Numbered from the stretch's first letter, positions 26,376 through 36,951 are shown. The stretch: DNA of 64,000 nucleotides from Aequorivita capsosiphonis DSM 23843 (GCF_000429125.1 NZ_AUBG01000012.1:124001-188000); one strand, 5' to 3'. Numbers and translations are program-made. Notes: generated by a model from the letters alone, not told the origin.

Positions 26376-27635
26376 TTAATGTCCGTGTTCCAGTTCGCCT
26401 TTAACCATTTCCGAAGATAGATTATAAGCTCCTTTGATAACCACTTTAGCATCTTTTGAAACTTCGGCAGGCAGATTGACTTCAACAAAGCCTAAATCAG
26501 TAATACCGACCGTTACGGGTATCATTTTAAACTTCAGTTTATTCGCTTCCATTTCTCCATCTTCATCCAGAATAAAAATAAAGGATTGCTCGCCTTCTTT
26601 TATAACGGCGGCTTCCGGTACGGCGAAACCTTTTTTCTCACCTTGCACTATTCGCCCTTCCACGTACATACCCGGCAATAGGTTTTTATCCTCGTTTTCA
26701 ATATCTGCCAGAACTTCCAAAGCTTTTGGGTCGGTGTTAAATGTTTTACCCACAGACCGAACGGTTGCTTTAAGCAGTTCATCTGGACGAGAGGCCGTAG
26801 AAAAATATATCTGTTGTCCTTTCTTGATTTGCTTTATGTCCTTCTCATATATTTTGAAGTTGACATAAATCTTTGAATTATCGCTTATTGAGAACATTTT
26901 GGATTGTTGCGCCACGTAATCGCCAAGGCTAATCATTACTTCATCCACATAGCCACTTATGGGTGTGGTAATGGGAACAGCGGAATATATTTGGCCTTCA
27001 GCCACTTTGTCCGGATTAATGCCCAACAGTCTCAATTGGGACCGCAAACCATTGACGCTGGATGTTGTGGAACGAAATTTTGACTGCGCCATCTGAAATT
27101 CCTTTCCAGAAGAAACACCTTTGTCATAAAGAGTCTGCTTGCGCTCAAAATCCTGTTTCAAAAAGACCAGTTCGTCATTTTTTTCCTGATATTCCTGTTG
27201 CATTGCAATGATATCTGGGTGTTCTATATATGCCAATACCTGTCCTTTACTTACATTATCTCCAGGTATTACTTTTATGGAACTCACATTTCCACCAACA
27301 AACGGACTGATATTCGCCTTATCCTGTGGGAAAAGTTCCAGCGTACCTGTTACCTTAATGTTGTTCCCTAAATTCCGTTCCTCCAAAGATTTCATTTCCA
27401 AACCGATGGTTTCAGCTTGTTGCTTTGTAAGTTCTACAACGCCTTCTTCCTCGCTGTGACCACCTTCTTCCTCTCCTTCAACGTGGCCTTCTTCGCCGTG
27501 TGCATCTTCTCCAACTTCATTGGTCTTTGATACACCTTCGGCTTCATTATGTCCAAGTTCAGATTTTTGGGCATCATTACAACTCATAAACATAAGTGTA
27601 AATAATACGGTACTAACTAATAGTATATTCTTCAT
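26376..27635 (-). CDS. Periplasmic adaptor of heavy-metal RND pump (CzcB/CusB type)
   Basis: The likely start is ATG at 27635 (419 residues), because it opens the lipoprotein signal KNILLVSTVLFTLMFMSC; the frame continues upstream into the preceding gene. A His/Glu-rich segment follows (HGEEGHVEGEEEGGHSEEE), likely binding metal. The membrane-fusion domains are biotinyl-lipoyl-like halves around a coiled coil (QEYQEKNDELVFLKQDFERK) and a beta-barrel. It joins the inner-membrane pump to the outer-membrane channel. It lies 16 bases after the CzcA-TolC gene; the C-terminus ends GELEHGH. Confidence 0.9.
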   Translation of the reverse strand: MKNILLVSTVLFTLMFMSCNDAQKSELGHNEAEGVSKTNEVGEDAHGEEGHVEGEEEGGHSEEEGVVELTKQQAETIGLEMKSLEERNLGNNIKVTGTLELFPQDKANISPFVGGNVSSIKVIPGDNVSKGQVLAYIEHPDIIAMQQEYQEKNDELVFLKQDFERKQTLYDKGVSSGKEFQMAQSKFRSTTSSVNGLRSQLRLLGINPDKVAEGQIYSAVPITTPISGYVDEVMISLGDYVAQQSKMFSISDNSKIYVNFKIYEKDIKQIKKGQQIYFSTASRPDELLKATVRSVGKTFNTDPKALEVLADIENEDKNLLPGMYVEGRIVQGEKKGFAVPEAAVIKEGEQSFIFILDEDGEMEANKLKFKMIPVTVGITDLGFVEVNLPAEVSKDAKVVIKGAYNLSSEMVKGELEHGH

Positions 27636-27651
27636 TTCTCTTTTTTTAAGG

Positions 27652-30600
27652 TTATAAATTGCCCAATTGATATTGCATATCAATGGTCTGCTGGTTATAC
27701 TGATTGATGTATTGTAAATGGTTTTGTTTAATACGGATGGCACTATTAAGAATGGTGATATAATTGACGTAATCTATTTCGCCTTCTTTAGAAGCCAACT
27801 GCGCTGTGGTAATTTGTTCTTCTGCCAACAATAGTGCGCCTTCTTCGTAATATTGCAAAATCTTCTTTGTTTTTTCGAGTGATTTGGTCAATTGTGAAAC
27901 ACGACTTTCTGTAACCGCTTTTTGCTCCAAATATTGATTCTCTGCTACCATTGCGTCTGCCTTGGCTGCCTTAACCCTTGACTTCTGCGGAAAAAACCAT
28001 AACGGAATACTAATACCTGCCTGATAGGTATTAAACCCTGAAACATCATCCACAACCTGCCTGCCATATGATAAACTGAATTTCGGTAGGAATTGCGATT
28101 TTTCAACGCCCACATTTGCTTTACTTACTTCGGCATTTTGCAAGGCATATTGCAACATTGGGTTATTGGCAACCGAAGTTGAATCCAATGTCGCCATAAA
28201 ATCCAATGGCTCGTAAAAACCATCTACCGTCTCGATGGTTTCATCCGTTCCCAAATATTGTTTTAAGGCACGTTTGGCAATTTCAATATCATCAAAAGCT
28301 TGTTGCCTCAACACTTGAATCTGTTGAAATTCGGAAGAGGCTGAAATAAATTCCAACTTGCCTGTTTCTCCAGTGTCATACCGAAGTTGGGCAGCGGACT
28401 TAAAATTGGCATAAATACTGTCCAATTGGTCTGCAAAACGCAACTGTGCCTTGTAATAATTAATTTGGTCATAGGCTTGCATCACATTGCGCACCAACTG
28501 TTGTTCACTGGCCACATAAAACTTTTCTCCCAAGGCAATGCGCTCTTTATAAAACTTCGATTTTGAAAATCCTGAAAGCAAATCGATATTGCCCTGTTGC
28601 ACGCCAACGGTTGTTTGCACTCCAGGAAGATTATTGCCATATTCTTCTTTGCCCGTGAAAACTTGTGTGCTACCAAGGTCAAAACTCGTTCCCTTTAGTG
28701 CCTTTTCCCGTTCAATAAATGCCTGACTTTCCTTAAGCGATGGATAATTCTGTTTTGCCATAGCAATGGCCTCATCTACAGTCAAGGTTTTTGGCATTGT
28801 TCCATTTTGATTGGTGTCTTGGGCAAAAGCAGTTCCAGAAGCCATCAAACCGCCAACCATCAATAATACGGTTACAATGTTCGTTGATTTGTTGACATAG
28901 CTTACACCTCCATCGTTATTGTTTCGTTCCTTTCTCGATTCAAGCCAATAATAAAGAATAGGAATAACCACCAAGGTCAGAAATGTTGCCGTAAGCATTC
29001 CTCCAATGACTACTGTCGCCAAGGGCCGCTGTACTTCGGCACCACCAGAGGTAGAAATCGCCATTGGGATAAAGCCCATAATTGTTGTAATGGCTGTTAA
29101 TAAAATTGGACGTAAACGTTCGTGCGTAGCTTCATATATACGTTTTTTTAAATCTGTCATTCCACTGTCTTTTAATTCATTGAACTTATTTATGAGTATG
29201 AGTCCGTTTAATACGGCAACTCCGAAGAGCACGATAAATCCGACTCCCGCGGAAATACTGAAAGGCATTCCACGAATCAACAAAACGAAAACGCCACCAA
29301 TGGCCGCCAAAGGCACTGCCATATAGATCATCAAGGCTTGTGTAACTGAATTCAAAGCAAAGTAAAGCAGAACAAATATTGTTAATAGAACGATTGGGAC
29401 TACAATCATCAATCGGTCTGATGCTCGTTGTAGGTTTTCAAATGATCCGCCGTAGGTTACAAAATAACCTGGTGGCAGTTTAACATCCGTTTCCAATTTT
29501 TGTTGAATTTCCTCGACCATCGATTTTACATCGCGCCCACGAACATTCACGCCCACGGAAGTACGACGAGAGGTATTGTCTCTTGAAATCTGCATTGGTC
29601 CGGGTTTATAGCTGATATCTGCCACCTCCTTTAATGGTACTTGTGCACCGTTTGGCAGGTCTATATAAAGGTTTTTTAAGCTATTGATGTCTTGTCGATA
29701 TTCCTCTGCCAAACGAATGACCACATCGAACCGTTTTTCCCCTTCAAAAATGACTCCTGCCTGTTCTCCTGAAAATGAAGCACTTACATAATCATTCAGC
29801 TTATCAACGGTTACACCGTATTGTGCCATTTTCGCACGGTTATATACCACCGTCATTTGTGGCAAACCACTTGTAGCCTCCACATTAATGTCAGCCGCTC
29901 CGGGAACGGTCCTAATTACTGCCGCGATTTCCTGTATCTTGTCTGCCAAAACGTCCAAATCTTCTCCGTACAATTTGATGGCCACGTCTTCACGGACACC
30001 AGTCAGCAATTCATTAAAACGAAGTTCTACAGGTTGTGTAAACACAAAATTTACGCCGGGAACTACTGAAATTTTTTCTTGAATCTTTTCTATGAGTTCT
30101 TCTTTACTATCTGCGGATGTCCATTTACTCTTGTCCTTTTCAAGAATAATATAACTATCGGCAATATCCATAGGCATTGGGTCTGTTGGTATTTCAGCCA
30201 CACCAATCCTTGAAACTACTGTTTTTACTTCCGGAAACTCATTGATTAAATTCTGAAGTTTCTCTGAGGCCTCAATAGATTCTGAAAGACTGCTCCCTGG
30301 TTTTATCAATGCTTGAAATGCAATATCGCCTTCATCAAATTTAGGGACAAATTCTGCTCCCATATTGCTAAAAATAAATCCTGCAATCAAAAGCAAGGCA
30401 ACCGCGCCTATAACCACACCTGCCCGAAAGCGAAGTGCAAAATTTAATATAGGCAGATAGATACGATTCAGAACCCCCATAATTTTATCACTGAACCTAT
30501 CAATCTTGTTTTCAAATTTGGCAAACCAACTATTTTGATTTTTAGCAGGTTTTAAAAATAATGATGACATCATTGGTACGTAGGTAAGGCAAAGAATAAT

Positions 30601-32067
30601 TGCCCCTAAAACGGCAAAACCAAATGTAAATGCCATTGGTCGAAACATTTTCCCTTCCACACCGGTCAAAAACAGAATAGGTGTAAAAACTATAAGAACA
30701 ATTAGTTGACCGAAGAAGGCAGAATTCATCATTTTACTTGAAGAGTCATAGGCGATTTCATCCATTTCAGCTTGGTTAATGGCGGTTGTGGATTTTTTCA
30801 TCCGTTGATGAATGTGGAAAACCGCTCCTTCCACGATAATCACCGCACCATCTACAATAATCCCAAAATCGATCGCACCCAAGGACATTAAATTTGCCCA
30901 AATGCCAAATTGTTTCATCAAAATAAATGCAAATAATAGGCATAAAGGGATTATCGACGCTGCTATCAAGCCACCACGGAAGCTTCCTAAAAGCAAGACC
31001 AAAACAAATATGACAATAAGGGCACCTTCTATTAGATTTGTTTTAACGGTACTTGTGGTTGCCTCAATAAGTTCACTTCGACTTAAAAAAGCATCAATAT
31101 AAACGCCTTCCGGCAGGGATTTTTGAATTTCTACAATACGCTTTTCCACATTTTCGATCACGTCGCCTGGGCTTTCGCCTTTCAGCATTAAAATTTGTCC
31201 GCCCACAGATTCGTGTCCATCTTGGGTAAAAGCGCCATAGCGTACTTGGCTGCCATATCCAACCTTTTCAGCGACATCCCGTATTAAAACGGGACTACCG
31301 TTTTGAGTAGTTACAACTGTGTTTTCCAAATCGGCGATACTTCGGGCCAAGCCTTCGCCACGGATAAAATTGGCTTGGTTATTTTTTTCTATATAGGCAC
31401 CTCCAGTATTGGCATTGTTCACTTTAAGGGCTTCAAAGACCTGGTTCATTGTAATACCGAAACTTTTTAGCTTATTGGGGTTTATGGCTACTTCATATTG
31501 CTTCACAAATCCTCCAAAAGCATTTACCTCGACGACTCCTGGAACTAATGCCATTTGGCGTTTTACAATCCAATCTTGGATGGTACGAAGCTCCATTGCA
31601 TCGTATTTATCTTCGTAGCCTTCCTTTACTTTTAGGCTGTATTGGTAGATTTCGCCCAAACCTGTGGTAATTGGGGCCATAAATGGCGTGCCGAAGCCTT
31701 CGGGGATTTCTCCGGCAACTTCGGTTAATTTCTCTTGCACTAATTGCCGGGGAAGATATGTGCCTGCCTCGTCCTCAAATACGATAGTAACAACTGACAA
31801 TCCAAAACGAGACACCGAACGCAGCTCGATCACGTCGGGGAGGTTGGCCATTGCCAATTCTACGGGAAAAGTTACAAATTGTTCAATATCCTCAGTTCCC
31901 AAATTGGGAGCAGTTGTTATAACTTGAACTTGATTGTTGGTAATATCGGGTACAGAACCCAAGTTTATAGTGGCCATAGACCAAATACCAGTACCTATAA
32001 GTACCACTATAAAGAGCCCAATAATAAATTTATTATTAATGGAAAATGAGATGATTTTATTAATCAT
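27652..32067 (-). CDS. czcA: CzcA/CusA-type RND pump fused to TolC-type outer-membrane channel
   Basis: This is a 1471-residue fusion. Residues 1-1035 are a heavy-metal RND pump with 12 helices, including the CzcA helix-4 motif DFGIIVDGAVIIVEG. After a membrane-like segment (VTVLLMVGGLMASGTAFAQ) that resembles a buried signal peptide, residues about 1085-1471 match a TolC/OEP channel (TVDEAIAMAKQNYPSLKES, ending in NQYNQQTIDMQYQLG). Pump and channel are usually separate genes; fused forms are known in Bacteroidota. The adaptor gene follows at 16 bases. It exports Co/Zn/Cd or Cu/Ag from the periplasm; the substrate is not decided here. Confidence 0.93.
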   Translation of the reverse strand: MINKIISFSINNKFIIGLFIVVLIGTGIWSMATINLGSVPDITNNQVQVITTAPNLGTEDIEQFVTFPVELAMANLPDVIELRSVSRFGLSVVTIVFEDEAGTYLPRQLVQEKLTEVAGEIPEGFGTPFMAPITTGLGEIYQYSLKVKEGYEDKYDAMELRTIQDWIVKRQMALVPGVVEVNAFGGFVKQYEVAINPNKLKSFGITMNQVFEALKVNNANTGGAYIEKNNQANFIRGEGLARSIADLENTVVTTQNGSPVLIRDVAEKVGYGSQVRYGAFTQDGHESVGGQILMLKGESPGDVIENVEKRIVEIQKSLPEGVYIDAFLSRSELIEATTSTVKTNLIEGALIVIFVLVLLLGSFRGGLIAASIIPLCLLFAFILMKQFGIWANLMSLGAIDFGIIVDGAVIIVEGAVFHIHQRMKKSTTAINQAEMDEIAYDSSSKMMNSAFFGQLIVLIVFTPILFLTGVEGKMFRPMAFTFGFAVLGAIILCLTYVPMMSSLFLKPAKNQNSWFAKFENKIDRFSDKIMGVLNRIYLPILNFALRFRAGVVIGAVALLLIAGFIFSNMGAEFVPKFDEGDIAFQALIKPGSSLSESIEASEKLQNLINEFPEVKTVVSRIGVAEIPTDPMPMDIADSYIILEKDKSKWTSADSKEELIEKIQEKISVVPGVNFVFTQPVELRFNELLTGVREDVAIKLYGEDLDVLADKIQEIAAVIRTVPGAADINVEATSGLPQMTVVYNRAKMAQYGVTVDKLNDYVSASFSGEQAGVIFEGEKRFDVVIRLAEEYRQDINSLKNLYIDLPNGAQVPLKEVADISYKPGPMQISRDNTSRRTSVGVNVRGRDVKSMVEEIQQKLETDVKLPPGYFVTYGGSFENLQRASDRLMIVVPIVLLTIFVLLYFALNSVTQALMIYMAVPLAAIGGVFVLLIRGMPFSISAGVGFIVLFGVAVLNGLILINKFNELKDSGMTDLKKRIYEATHERLRPILLTAITTIMGFIPMAISTSGGAEVQRPLATVVIGGMLTATFLTLVVIPILYYWLESRKERNNNDGGVSYVNKSTNIVTVLLMVGGLMASGTAFAQDTNQNGTMPKTLTVDEAIAMAKQNYPSLKESQAFIEREKALKGTSFDLGSTQVFTGKEEYGNNLPGVQTTVGVQQGNIDLLSGFSKSKFYKERIALGEKFYVASEQQLVRNVMQAYDQINYYKAQLRFADQLDSIYANFKSAAQLRYDTGETGKLEFISASSEFQQIQVLRQQAFDDIEIAKRALKQYLGTDETIETVDGFYEPLDFMATLDSTSVANNPMLQYALQNAEVSKANVGVEKSQFLPKFSLSYGRQVVDDVSGFNTYQAGISIPLWFFPQKSRVKAAKADAMVAENQYLEQKAVTESRVSQLTKSLEKTKKILQYYEEGALLLAEEQITTAQLASKEGEIDYVNYITILNSAIRIKQNHLQYINQYNQQTIDMQYQLGNL

Positions 32068-32184
32068 AAATATGTATTAATTCAGTTGAAAACTTACGAT
32101 GCGTATAGGTGCAACGTATTTATAAAGCAATGCCTACTTTGAAAAGCATCACGTTAGGACATAGCTGTCCTTAAAAAAACTGAA

Positions 32185-32580
32185 TTATACTTTTGGGGGT
32201 TGGAATGGGGATTCCAGATATCTGGAATTTAATTGGAAAGTGTAATGATTATACTGATTTTTAGCCTCGGGGGAAATCGTATTTATTAACGTAGGTTGAA
32301 AAGGTGTAAAGAACACAAAGTGTTGACAACATTGGTGGTTTATATGTACGGGTGCATCATCGTGTTCCGAATCTGGATGGTGGTTGTCCACTTTTCCATC
32401 GTCGTTTATATAATCTTCATAAACATATTCAAAAAAAGAATATCCATCATCTTCCTTGTGGTCTTGATAATGCGCAATAAAATGCGATATTTCTTCAATC
32501 TGCTCACAAACTTCCATATTGGCCGCTATTCCTTGAAAAAGGAATAGGAACGACATTGATATGGAAACGAATATTTTCAT
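32185..32580 (-). CDS. Small exported His/Asp-rich protein
   Basis: ATG at 32580 gives 131 residues with a signal peptide (MKIFVSISMSFLFLFQGIAA). The mature part is acidic and His-rich (HFIAHYQDHKEDDGYS, DNHHPDSEHDDAPVHINHQ, CCQHFVFF), a likely metal-binding surface. It is the first gene of the metal block, upstream of the RND pump gene on the same strand (117-base gap). It resembles the small HYC_CC_PP-like proteins that often precede RND metal pumps in Bacteroidota, but this match is from memory. Confidence 0.65.
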   Translation of the reverse strand: MKIFVSISMSFLFLFQGIAANMEVCEQIEEISHFIAHYQDHKEDDGYSFFEYVYEDYINDDGKVDNHHPDSEHDDAPVHINHQCCQHFVFFTPFQPTLINTISPEAKNQYNHYTFQLNSRYLESPFQPPKV

Positions 32581-32764
32581 AAAGTTTGACAAAGATACAA
32601 AATAATGGATGCACAGGTTGTGCAAAGAAAGAATGTTCACCTTTATATCCAAACACTATTTAGATATTTGATACTACTTATTATCAATAGAAGGCAAATG
32701 AGCATAAATAGAATTGAATTTTGAAAATAGGAATATTCTGTACTTATTCTGTACTATTGGAAAT

Positions 32765-32797
32765 AAAAAAAGGCCTCACATTTCTGCAAAGCCTTTT
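32765..32797 (-). terminator. Terminator after the initiator tRNA
   Basis: On the minus strand a 7-base stem (aaaaggc / gcctttt) closes just after the tRNA 3' end and runs into a row of T. It would end the tRNA transcript. Confidence 0.65.
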
Positions 32798-32806
32798 CTT
32801 TACTAG

Positions 32807-32879
<73 letters not shown>

Positions 32880-32950
32880 ATATGGATTTCCAAAATTTCA
32901 ACTTTAGCTTTTAGCTTTCGGTTCATAATGCCGATAGAAATATTGGACTG

Positions 32951-32980
32951 CAAAGATAAGAAGCTTTTTCGACTTCACAA
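32951..32980 (-). promoter_or_regulatory. Promoter of tRNA-fMet
   Basis: On the minus strand TTG, a 19-base spacer and TATCTTTG match the Bacteroidota sigma-A consensus (TTG-N19-TAnnTTTG). The box lies about 70 bases before the tRNA. Confidence 0.75.
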
Positions 32981-33304
32981 GCAGTCTTGCATTATTTTTT
33001 ATAAGTATTATTCGATTAAAAATCACCCCGTATATCTACGGACATTTATTTAATCGTGTTTTCTTGATTACCAATATTTTGCCCTACTTGGGCGGGTGAC
33101 CCTTAGACATTAAATAGAGTTGAAGAAAATAGAAATCCTCCAAAATCGAGTCCAAAATGGCAACATAAAATATCAATTAAACATTTAAATGGTATGCAAT
33201 GCGGTTTCCTAGAGTGCCCCGCCAATATTACGGGGCCACAATAATTTTTTACAAGTATTAAATAAAATTCTTTTTGAATTATTTTCTTTAGGTATCTTTA
33301 AATT
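32981..33304. other. Intergenic region with one small hairpin
   Basis: No gene is supported here. One short GC-rich hairpin (gccccg / cggggc, 33216-33236) followed by an A/T-rich run is present. It lies between the tRNA and the AsmA-like gene, where island and core genome seem to meet. Nothing else is recognised. Confidence 0.6.
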
Positions 33305-34852
33305 ATGAACAAACACCTAAGAAAAATAAGCTACATCATTCTTGCTATTGGTGCTGTATTTATTATCGCTACCATTTCAATAAACATAATCCTGAAAAAT
33401 AAATTAGAGACATTTATTCAAGAGCGTTTACCAGAAAACATGATCCGCTCTTATGACGATATTACCGTGGAATCTTTTGGTGGTTCGTTATCAATAACGA
33501 ATGCTTCACTAATTATAAAAAACAAGGTGGACAGTGTGGAACACACTTTTATAAATGTTGAAAAACTAAAAATCTCGCATATTAGTTATTGGGATTATTT
33601 GTTTAAAAATGAAATACATATAGAAACTATTTCGCTGGAAAGTCCGATTATGGCCTATTATAAGGATCGGGTAATACCGAACCCGGACACCACTCAAAAA
33701 GGTGTTTTTGAAATATACAAACCCATTCTTGTAGACAAAATACGTATAAACAACAGCAAATTTGCCATCTATGAAAAAGCCGAAGACTCTACCATGCTTT
33801 ATTCAAAAGACCTCTCTCTAGAATTAAATGGAATTAGAGTTGACGACGAAACCATTAGAAGAAAAATTCCCTTAGATTTCAAAGATTACAAAGCAAAAAG
33901 TGATTCTGTTTTTGTTAAAGTGGGACCTTATGAAAATCTATCCGTGAGCGACTTTTCCATAAAAGATCGCAAAGCTGTATTTGAAAACATAAAACTTAAA
34001 ACTAAGTACTCCAAAAAAGAACTTTCAAAAATCATAGAAAAGGAAAGAGACCACTATAATCTTTCGCTAAAATCACTATCACTTGATGCAATTGATTTCG
34101 GTTTTAACGACAATGGCTTCTTTGCAAAAAGCAAAATGGTCTCCCTAGCCTCCCCTTCCGCAGAAATTTATAGAGATAAGCTTGTGGCAGACGATCCCAA
34201 AATAAAACCACTTTACAGCAAGATGCTTCGGGAACTTGACTTTGAGCTTACGATAGATTCCTTAAAAATTAGCGATGCAAATATTACGTATGAAGAACGC
34301 GTGAAAGTAGACAATATGGGAGGTTCCATCGACTTTAAAAATTTGGACGCGGCAATTTCAAACGTTAGCAACACCTATACAAGCCCCGATAAAACCCATT
34401 TAAAAATAACAGCCGATTTTATGGAGAAAACTCCAATTTCCGTAGATTGGAATTTTGATGTGCAGAATGAAAGCGATCAATTTTTATTTATGGCGCAAAT
34501 TGGCTCTCTAAATGCAAATAGAATGAATGGTTTTACCGAACCCAATTTAAAGGTTCGTTTGAAAGGCCATACCAATAAAACGTATTTCACCATCGACGGA
34601 AATAATGATACCTCCTCGACAGATTTGAAAATAAATTATTCCGATTTTAAAGTCACTATTCTGAAAAAAAACGGGAAGGAAAAAAATAAATTCCTCTCTA
34701 CGATTGCCAATATATTTATATCCAAAGACAGCGAGAAAAAAGGAGATATTTACAAAGAAGGAACAGCAAAGGCTACTAGGAACAAAACCAAATCTATTTT
34801 TAATTTTCTATGGATAAGTGCAAAAAGTGCGCTAAGTAACGCTATGCTTTAA
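33305..34852 (+). CDS. AsmA/DUF748-like envelope protein
   Basis: This is a 515-residue protein with one N-terminal membrane helix (IILAIGAVFIIATISINIIL) and a long beta-rich periplasmic part. The repeated pattern of short strands such as ITVESFGGSLSITNASLIIK and LTIDSLKISDANITYEERV is typical of AsmA-like and DUF748 proteins, which form grooves that carry lipids between membranes. The gene stands alone with its own upstream region. The family call is by pattern and is moderately sure; the substrate is unknown. Confidence 0.65.
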   Translation: MNKHLRKISYIILAIGAVFIIATISINIILKNKLETFIQERLPENMIRSYDDITVESFGGSLSITNASLIIKNKVDSVEHTFINVEKLKISHISYWDYLFKNEIHIETISLESPIMAYYKDRVIPNPDTTQKGVFEIYKPILVDKIRINNSKFAIYEKAEDSTMLYSKDLSLELNGIRVDDETIRRKIPLDFKDYKAKSDSVFVKVGPYENLSVSDFSIKDRKAVFENIKLKTKYSKKELSKIIEKERDHYNLSLKSLSLDAIDFGFNDNGFFAKSKMVSLASPSAEIYRDKLVADDPKIKPLYSKMLRELDFELTIDSLKISDANITYEERVKVDNMGGSIDFKNLDAAISNVSNTYTSPDKTHLKITADFMEKTPISVDWNFDVQNESDQFLFMAQIGSLNANRMNGFTEPNLKVRLKGHTNKTYFTIDGNNDTSSTDLKINYSDFKVTILKKNGKEKNKFLSTIANIFISKDSEKKGDIYKEGTAKATRNKTKSIFNFLWISAKSALSNAML

Positions 34853-34983
34853 AGTGCCTAAATAGACTTATCTATTGAATAGCCGCAATGCTTCTTTAAC
34901 AAAGCATCAATTCTTATTTCTCCCTAAAAAAATCATGATGACTTTTATAATGAGTGTTCAACCATTTTTAAAGATCAAATCTC

Positions 34984-35160
34984 TTATCCCATCGTAGCTG
35001 AAAACCCGACTAATTCGCCAACTTCAAAAGAAACTTCCAGTTCAATGGGGTTGCAGCAAACTTCGCAGTCTTCTATATATTTTTGATGCCGAATGGAAGT
35101 ATCCAGCAGCATCGAAATCTCTTCCCAACAATGCGGGCATTGAAAAAAATGTTCGTGCAT
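34984..35160 (-). CDS. CPXCG-motif cysteine-rich protein (58 residues)
   Basis: ATG at 35160 opens a 58-codon frame, MHEHFFQCPHCWEEISMLLD and onward. It has two Cys-x2-Cys pairs (CPHC and CEVC, with a third Cys adjacent), a small zinc-ribbon-like fold known as the CPXCG family, and ends in VGFSATMG. The function is unknown. It is typical of Bacteroidota and Gammaproteobacteria core genomes. Confidence 0.8.
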   Translation of the reverse strand: MHEHFFQCPHCWEEISMLLDTSIRHQKYIEDCEVCCNPIELEVSFEVGELVGFSATMG

Positions 35161-35226
35161 GATTAATAATTTAGATGTGAGACGTTAGATTTGATATGAT
35201 AGACAAAAAATCAATATTGAAATCTA

Positions 35227-36951
35227 TTATTTTAAAAGATCATTTTCTCCCAATTCCTCTTTGATAGTTTCCTTTACAAATTTATAACCTGCGCTCCTGA
35301 TATAAAAGAAATTGGCCATAAAAGAAAGGAAGCGGTTTTTCAATAAATATTTCACTATCGATCCTATTCTATTTTTTATTTTCTTTTTATACTGCTTCTC
35401 AAGTTCTGTAAAGCTCAGTTTAGGGAAAGGTAAAGCTTTAATTTCCGCATCCACACCGTATTTAGCTGTATCCACTTGATTATTAAAATTGCGAAGTACC
35501 CGCATATCTGGAATTATAGGGAAGAATTTTTCACCTTTAATATCCATTGCCGGTACAGCAAACTGAAACCGTTCTTTAATCACATCATTCGGGATTATGT
35601 TTAATCGATTTTCTATATTTTCTGAAGAAACGGCAAAATAATACCTTAAAAATGCCTGGCAGTTCTTTCTTCCCAGCTGAAAATCGTGCGCCCTAAAATC
35701 ACGGCTCAAAAACCCAGCAAAACCAGCGATCGGAGCAGATGCCATATCACTTTTTGGCCGAACCCATTTGCCGTTCACTTCTATCTTTCGCACTGGTTCT
35801 ATCATAAATTTGGTGCGGTCACTTAAATCCAACGCGTCCAAAATTCCCTCTTGATTAAACATTACTTGATCGCGAAGTGCCCTTAAAAGTCCTTTGGCAA
35901 TACTCAGAATATCCTTTCCACTTTCCGAAACATCGTGATCTTTATTGGGAAACGGATCAATCATAATCACGCCATATCTATTCTCCTCAATGTGTTTAGG
36001 ATTCTTTTCTTTCAAAACTTTTAGGCCAATGCCATAAGGTTCATTATTAATAATGCCTCCATCAACAGAATTGAATTTATAAACAGCTCCTTCTGGCAAC
36101 AATGGCTCAATGCCCTTGGACTGATTAAACAGATATTTTGGATATCGTTTTATGTATTCGGAAGAAATAGAAACCTCCCTTGATCGCAATCCAATGGGGA
36201 AAGCGGCGGTACTTAAAGTTGCGTCCTTTAAATAGCGAAGATGTTTTTTTTTGGAAATATCAAGAACATAATAAAGTTCATCTTCACTTTCGGGAATGCC
36301 AGCTTTGAATTTATCATTTTTAAGCTTATACCGAAAAAAGCCTCCGTGATTTGTAATAACAGTTCCTTGTGAAGCATCTCCGCGTCCGTCAAAGTTCACC
36401 AGAAAATTTATACCGCGTAGGTTGGTCGTTGTTAGGATAATATCTAAGCTATCTGAAGCATATTTGGGTATTTTACGGGGTTCGCGGATTCTTATTGCCT
36501 CATTGGCTATACTATCAATTGCCGTAGTGTTTAAAAGCGATCTCACTTCGCCAAACTCTTTTAGATCGTTATTTTTTAAGAGCTTGTCCAAGGTACTGCT
36601 TCCGGATGTATCGGCCATATCCACCCAACTTTCGTAGAAAATATTGTTTTTCCCGGAAGGATTGTCCTTATTGTAACTCTTGAAATCTTTATCTGCCAAG
36701 GCCAATAATGTGAGCGAACTGGAAATTCCTCCTGCGGAAGATCCACTCATAACGTCAATTTCCACCTCGTGCATCGGGATAGAATGATCGTAATCTGGAT
36801 GATCAACCCCTCTACTTCGGTTTATTTCTTTGGCCTTTTCCCAAAGATCAAGCGTTTCAATCAAGTAATCCATAACGCCGGCAGTATATGCTCCCGCAGA
36901 AACAGCACCGGCCATGGTGATACATAGTTTAAAGGATTTTTCGTTTTCCAT
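35227..36951 (-). CDS. Patatin-like phospholipase
   Basis: This is a 574-residue patatin-family lipid acyl hydrolase. The oxyanion-side segment is AGAVSAGAYTAGVMDY, the nucleophile serine lies in SGSSAGGISS (GxSxG) near residue 72, and the catalytic aspartate in the DGG motif VDGGIINNEPYG near 295. The protein carries a long C-terminal part without recognised domains. No signal peptide is seen, so it probably acts in the cytosol or on the inner membrane. Confidence 0.9.
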   Translation of the reverse strand: MENEKSFKLCITMAGAVSAGAYTAGVMDYLIETLDLWEKAKEINRSRGVDHPDYDHSIPMHEVEIDVMSGSSAGGISSSLTLLALADKDFKSYNKDNPSGKNNIFYESWVDMADTSGSSTLDKLLKNNDLKEFGEVRSLLNTTAIDSIANEAIRIREPRKIPKYASDSLDIILTTTNLRGINFLVNFDGRGDASQGTVITNHGGFFRYKLKNDKFKAGIPESEDELYYVLDISKKKHLRYLKDATLSTAAFPIGLRSREVSISSEYIKRYPKYLFNQSKGIEPLLPEGAVYKFNSVDGGIINNEPYGIGLKVLKEKNPKHIEENRYGVIMIDPFPNKDHDVSESGKDILSIAKGLLRALRDQVMFNQEGILDALDLSDRTKFMIEPVRKIEVNGKWVRPKSDMASAPIAGFAGFLSRDFRAHDFQLGRKNCQAFLRYYFAVSSENIENRLNIIPNDVIKERFQFAVPAMDIKGEKFFPIIPDMRVLRNFNNQVDTAKYGVDAEIKALPFPKLSFTELEKQYKKKIKNRIGSIVKYLLKNRFLSFMANFFYIRSAGYKFVKETIKEELGENDLLK

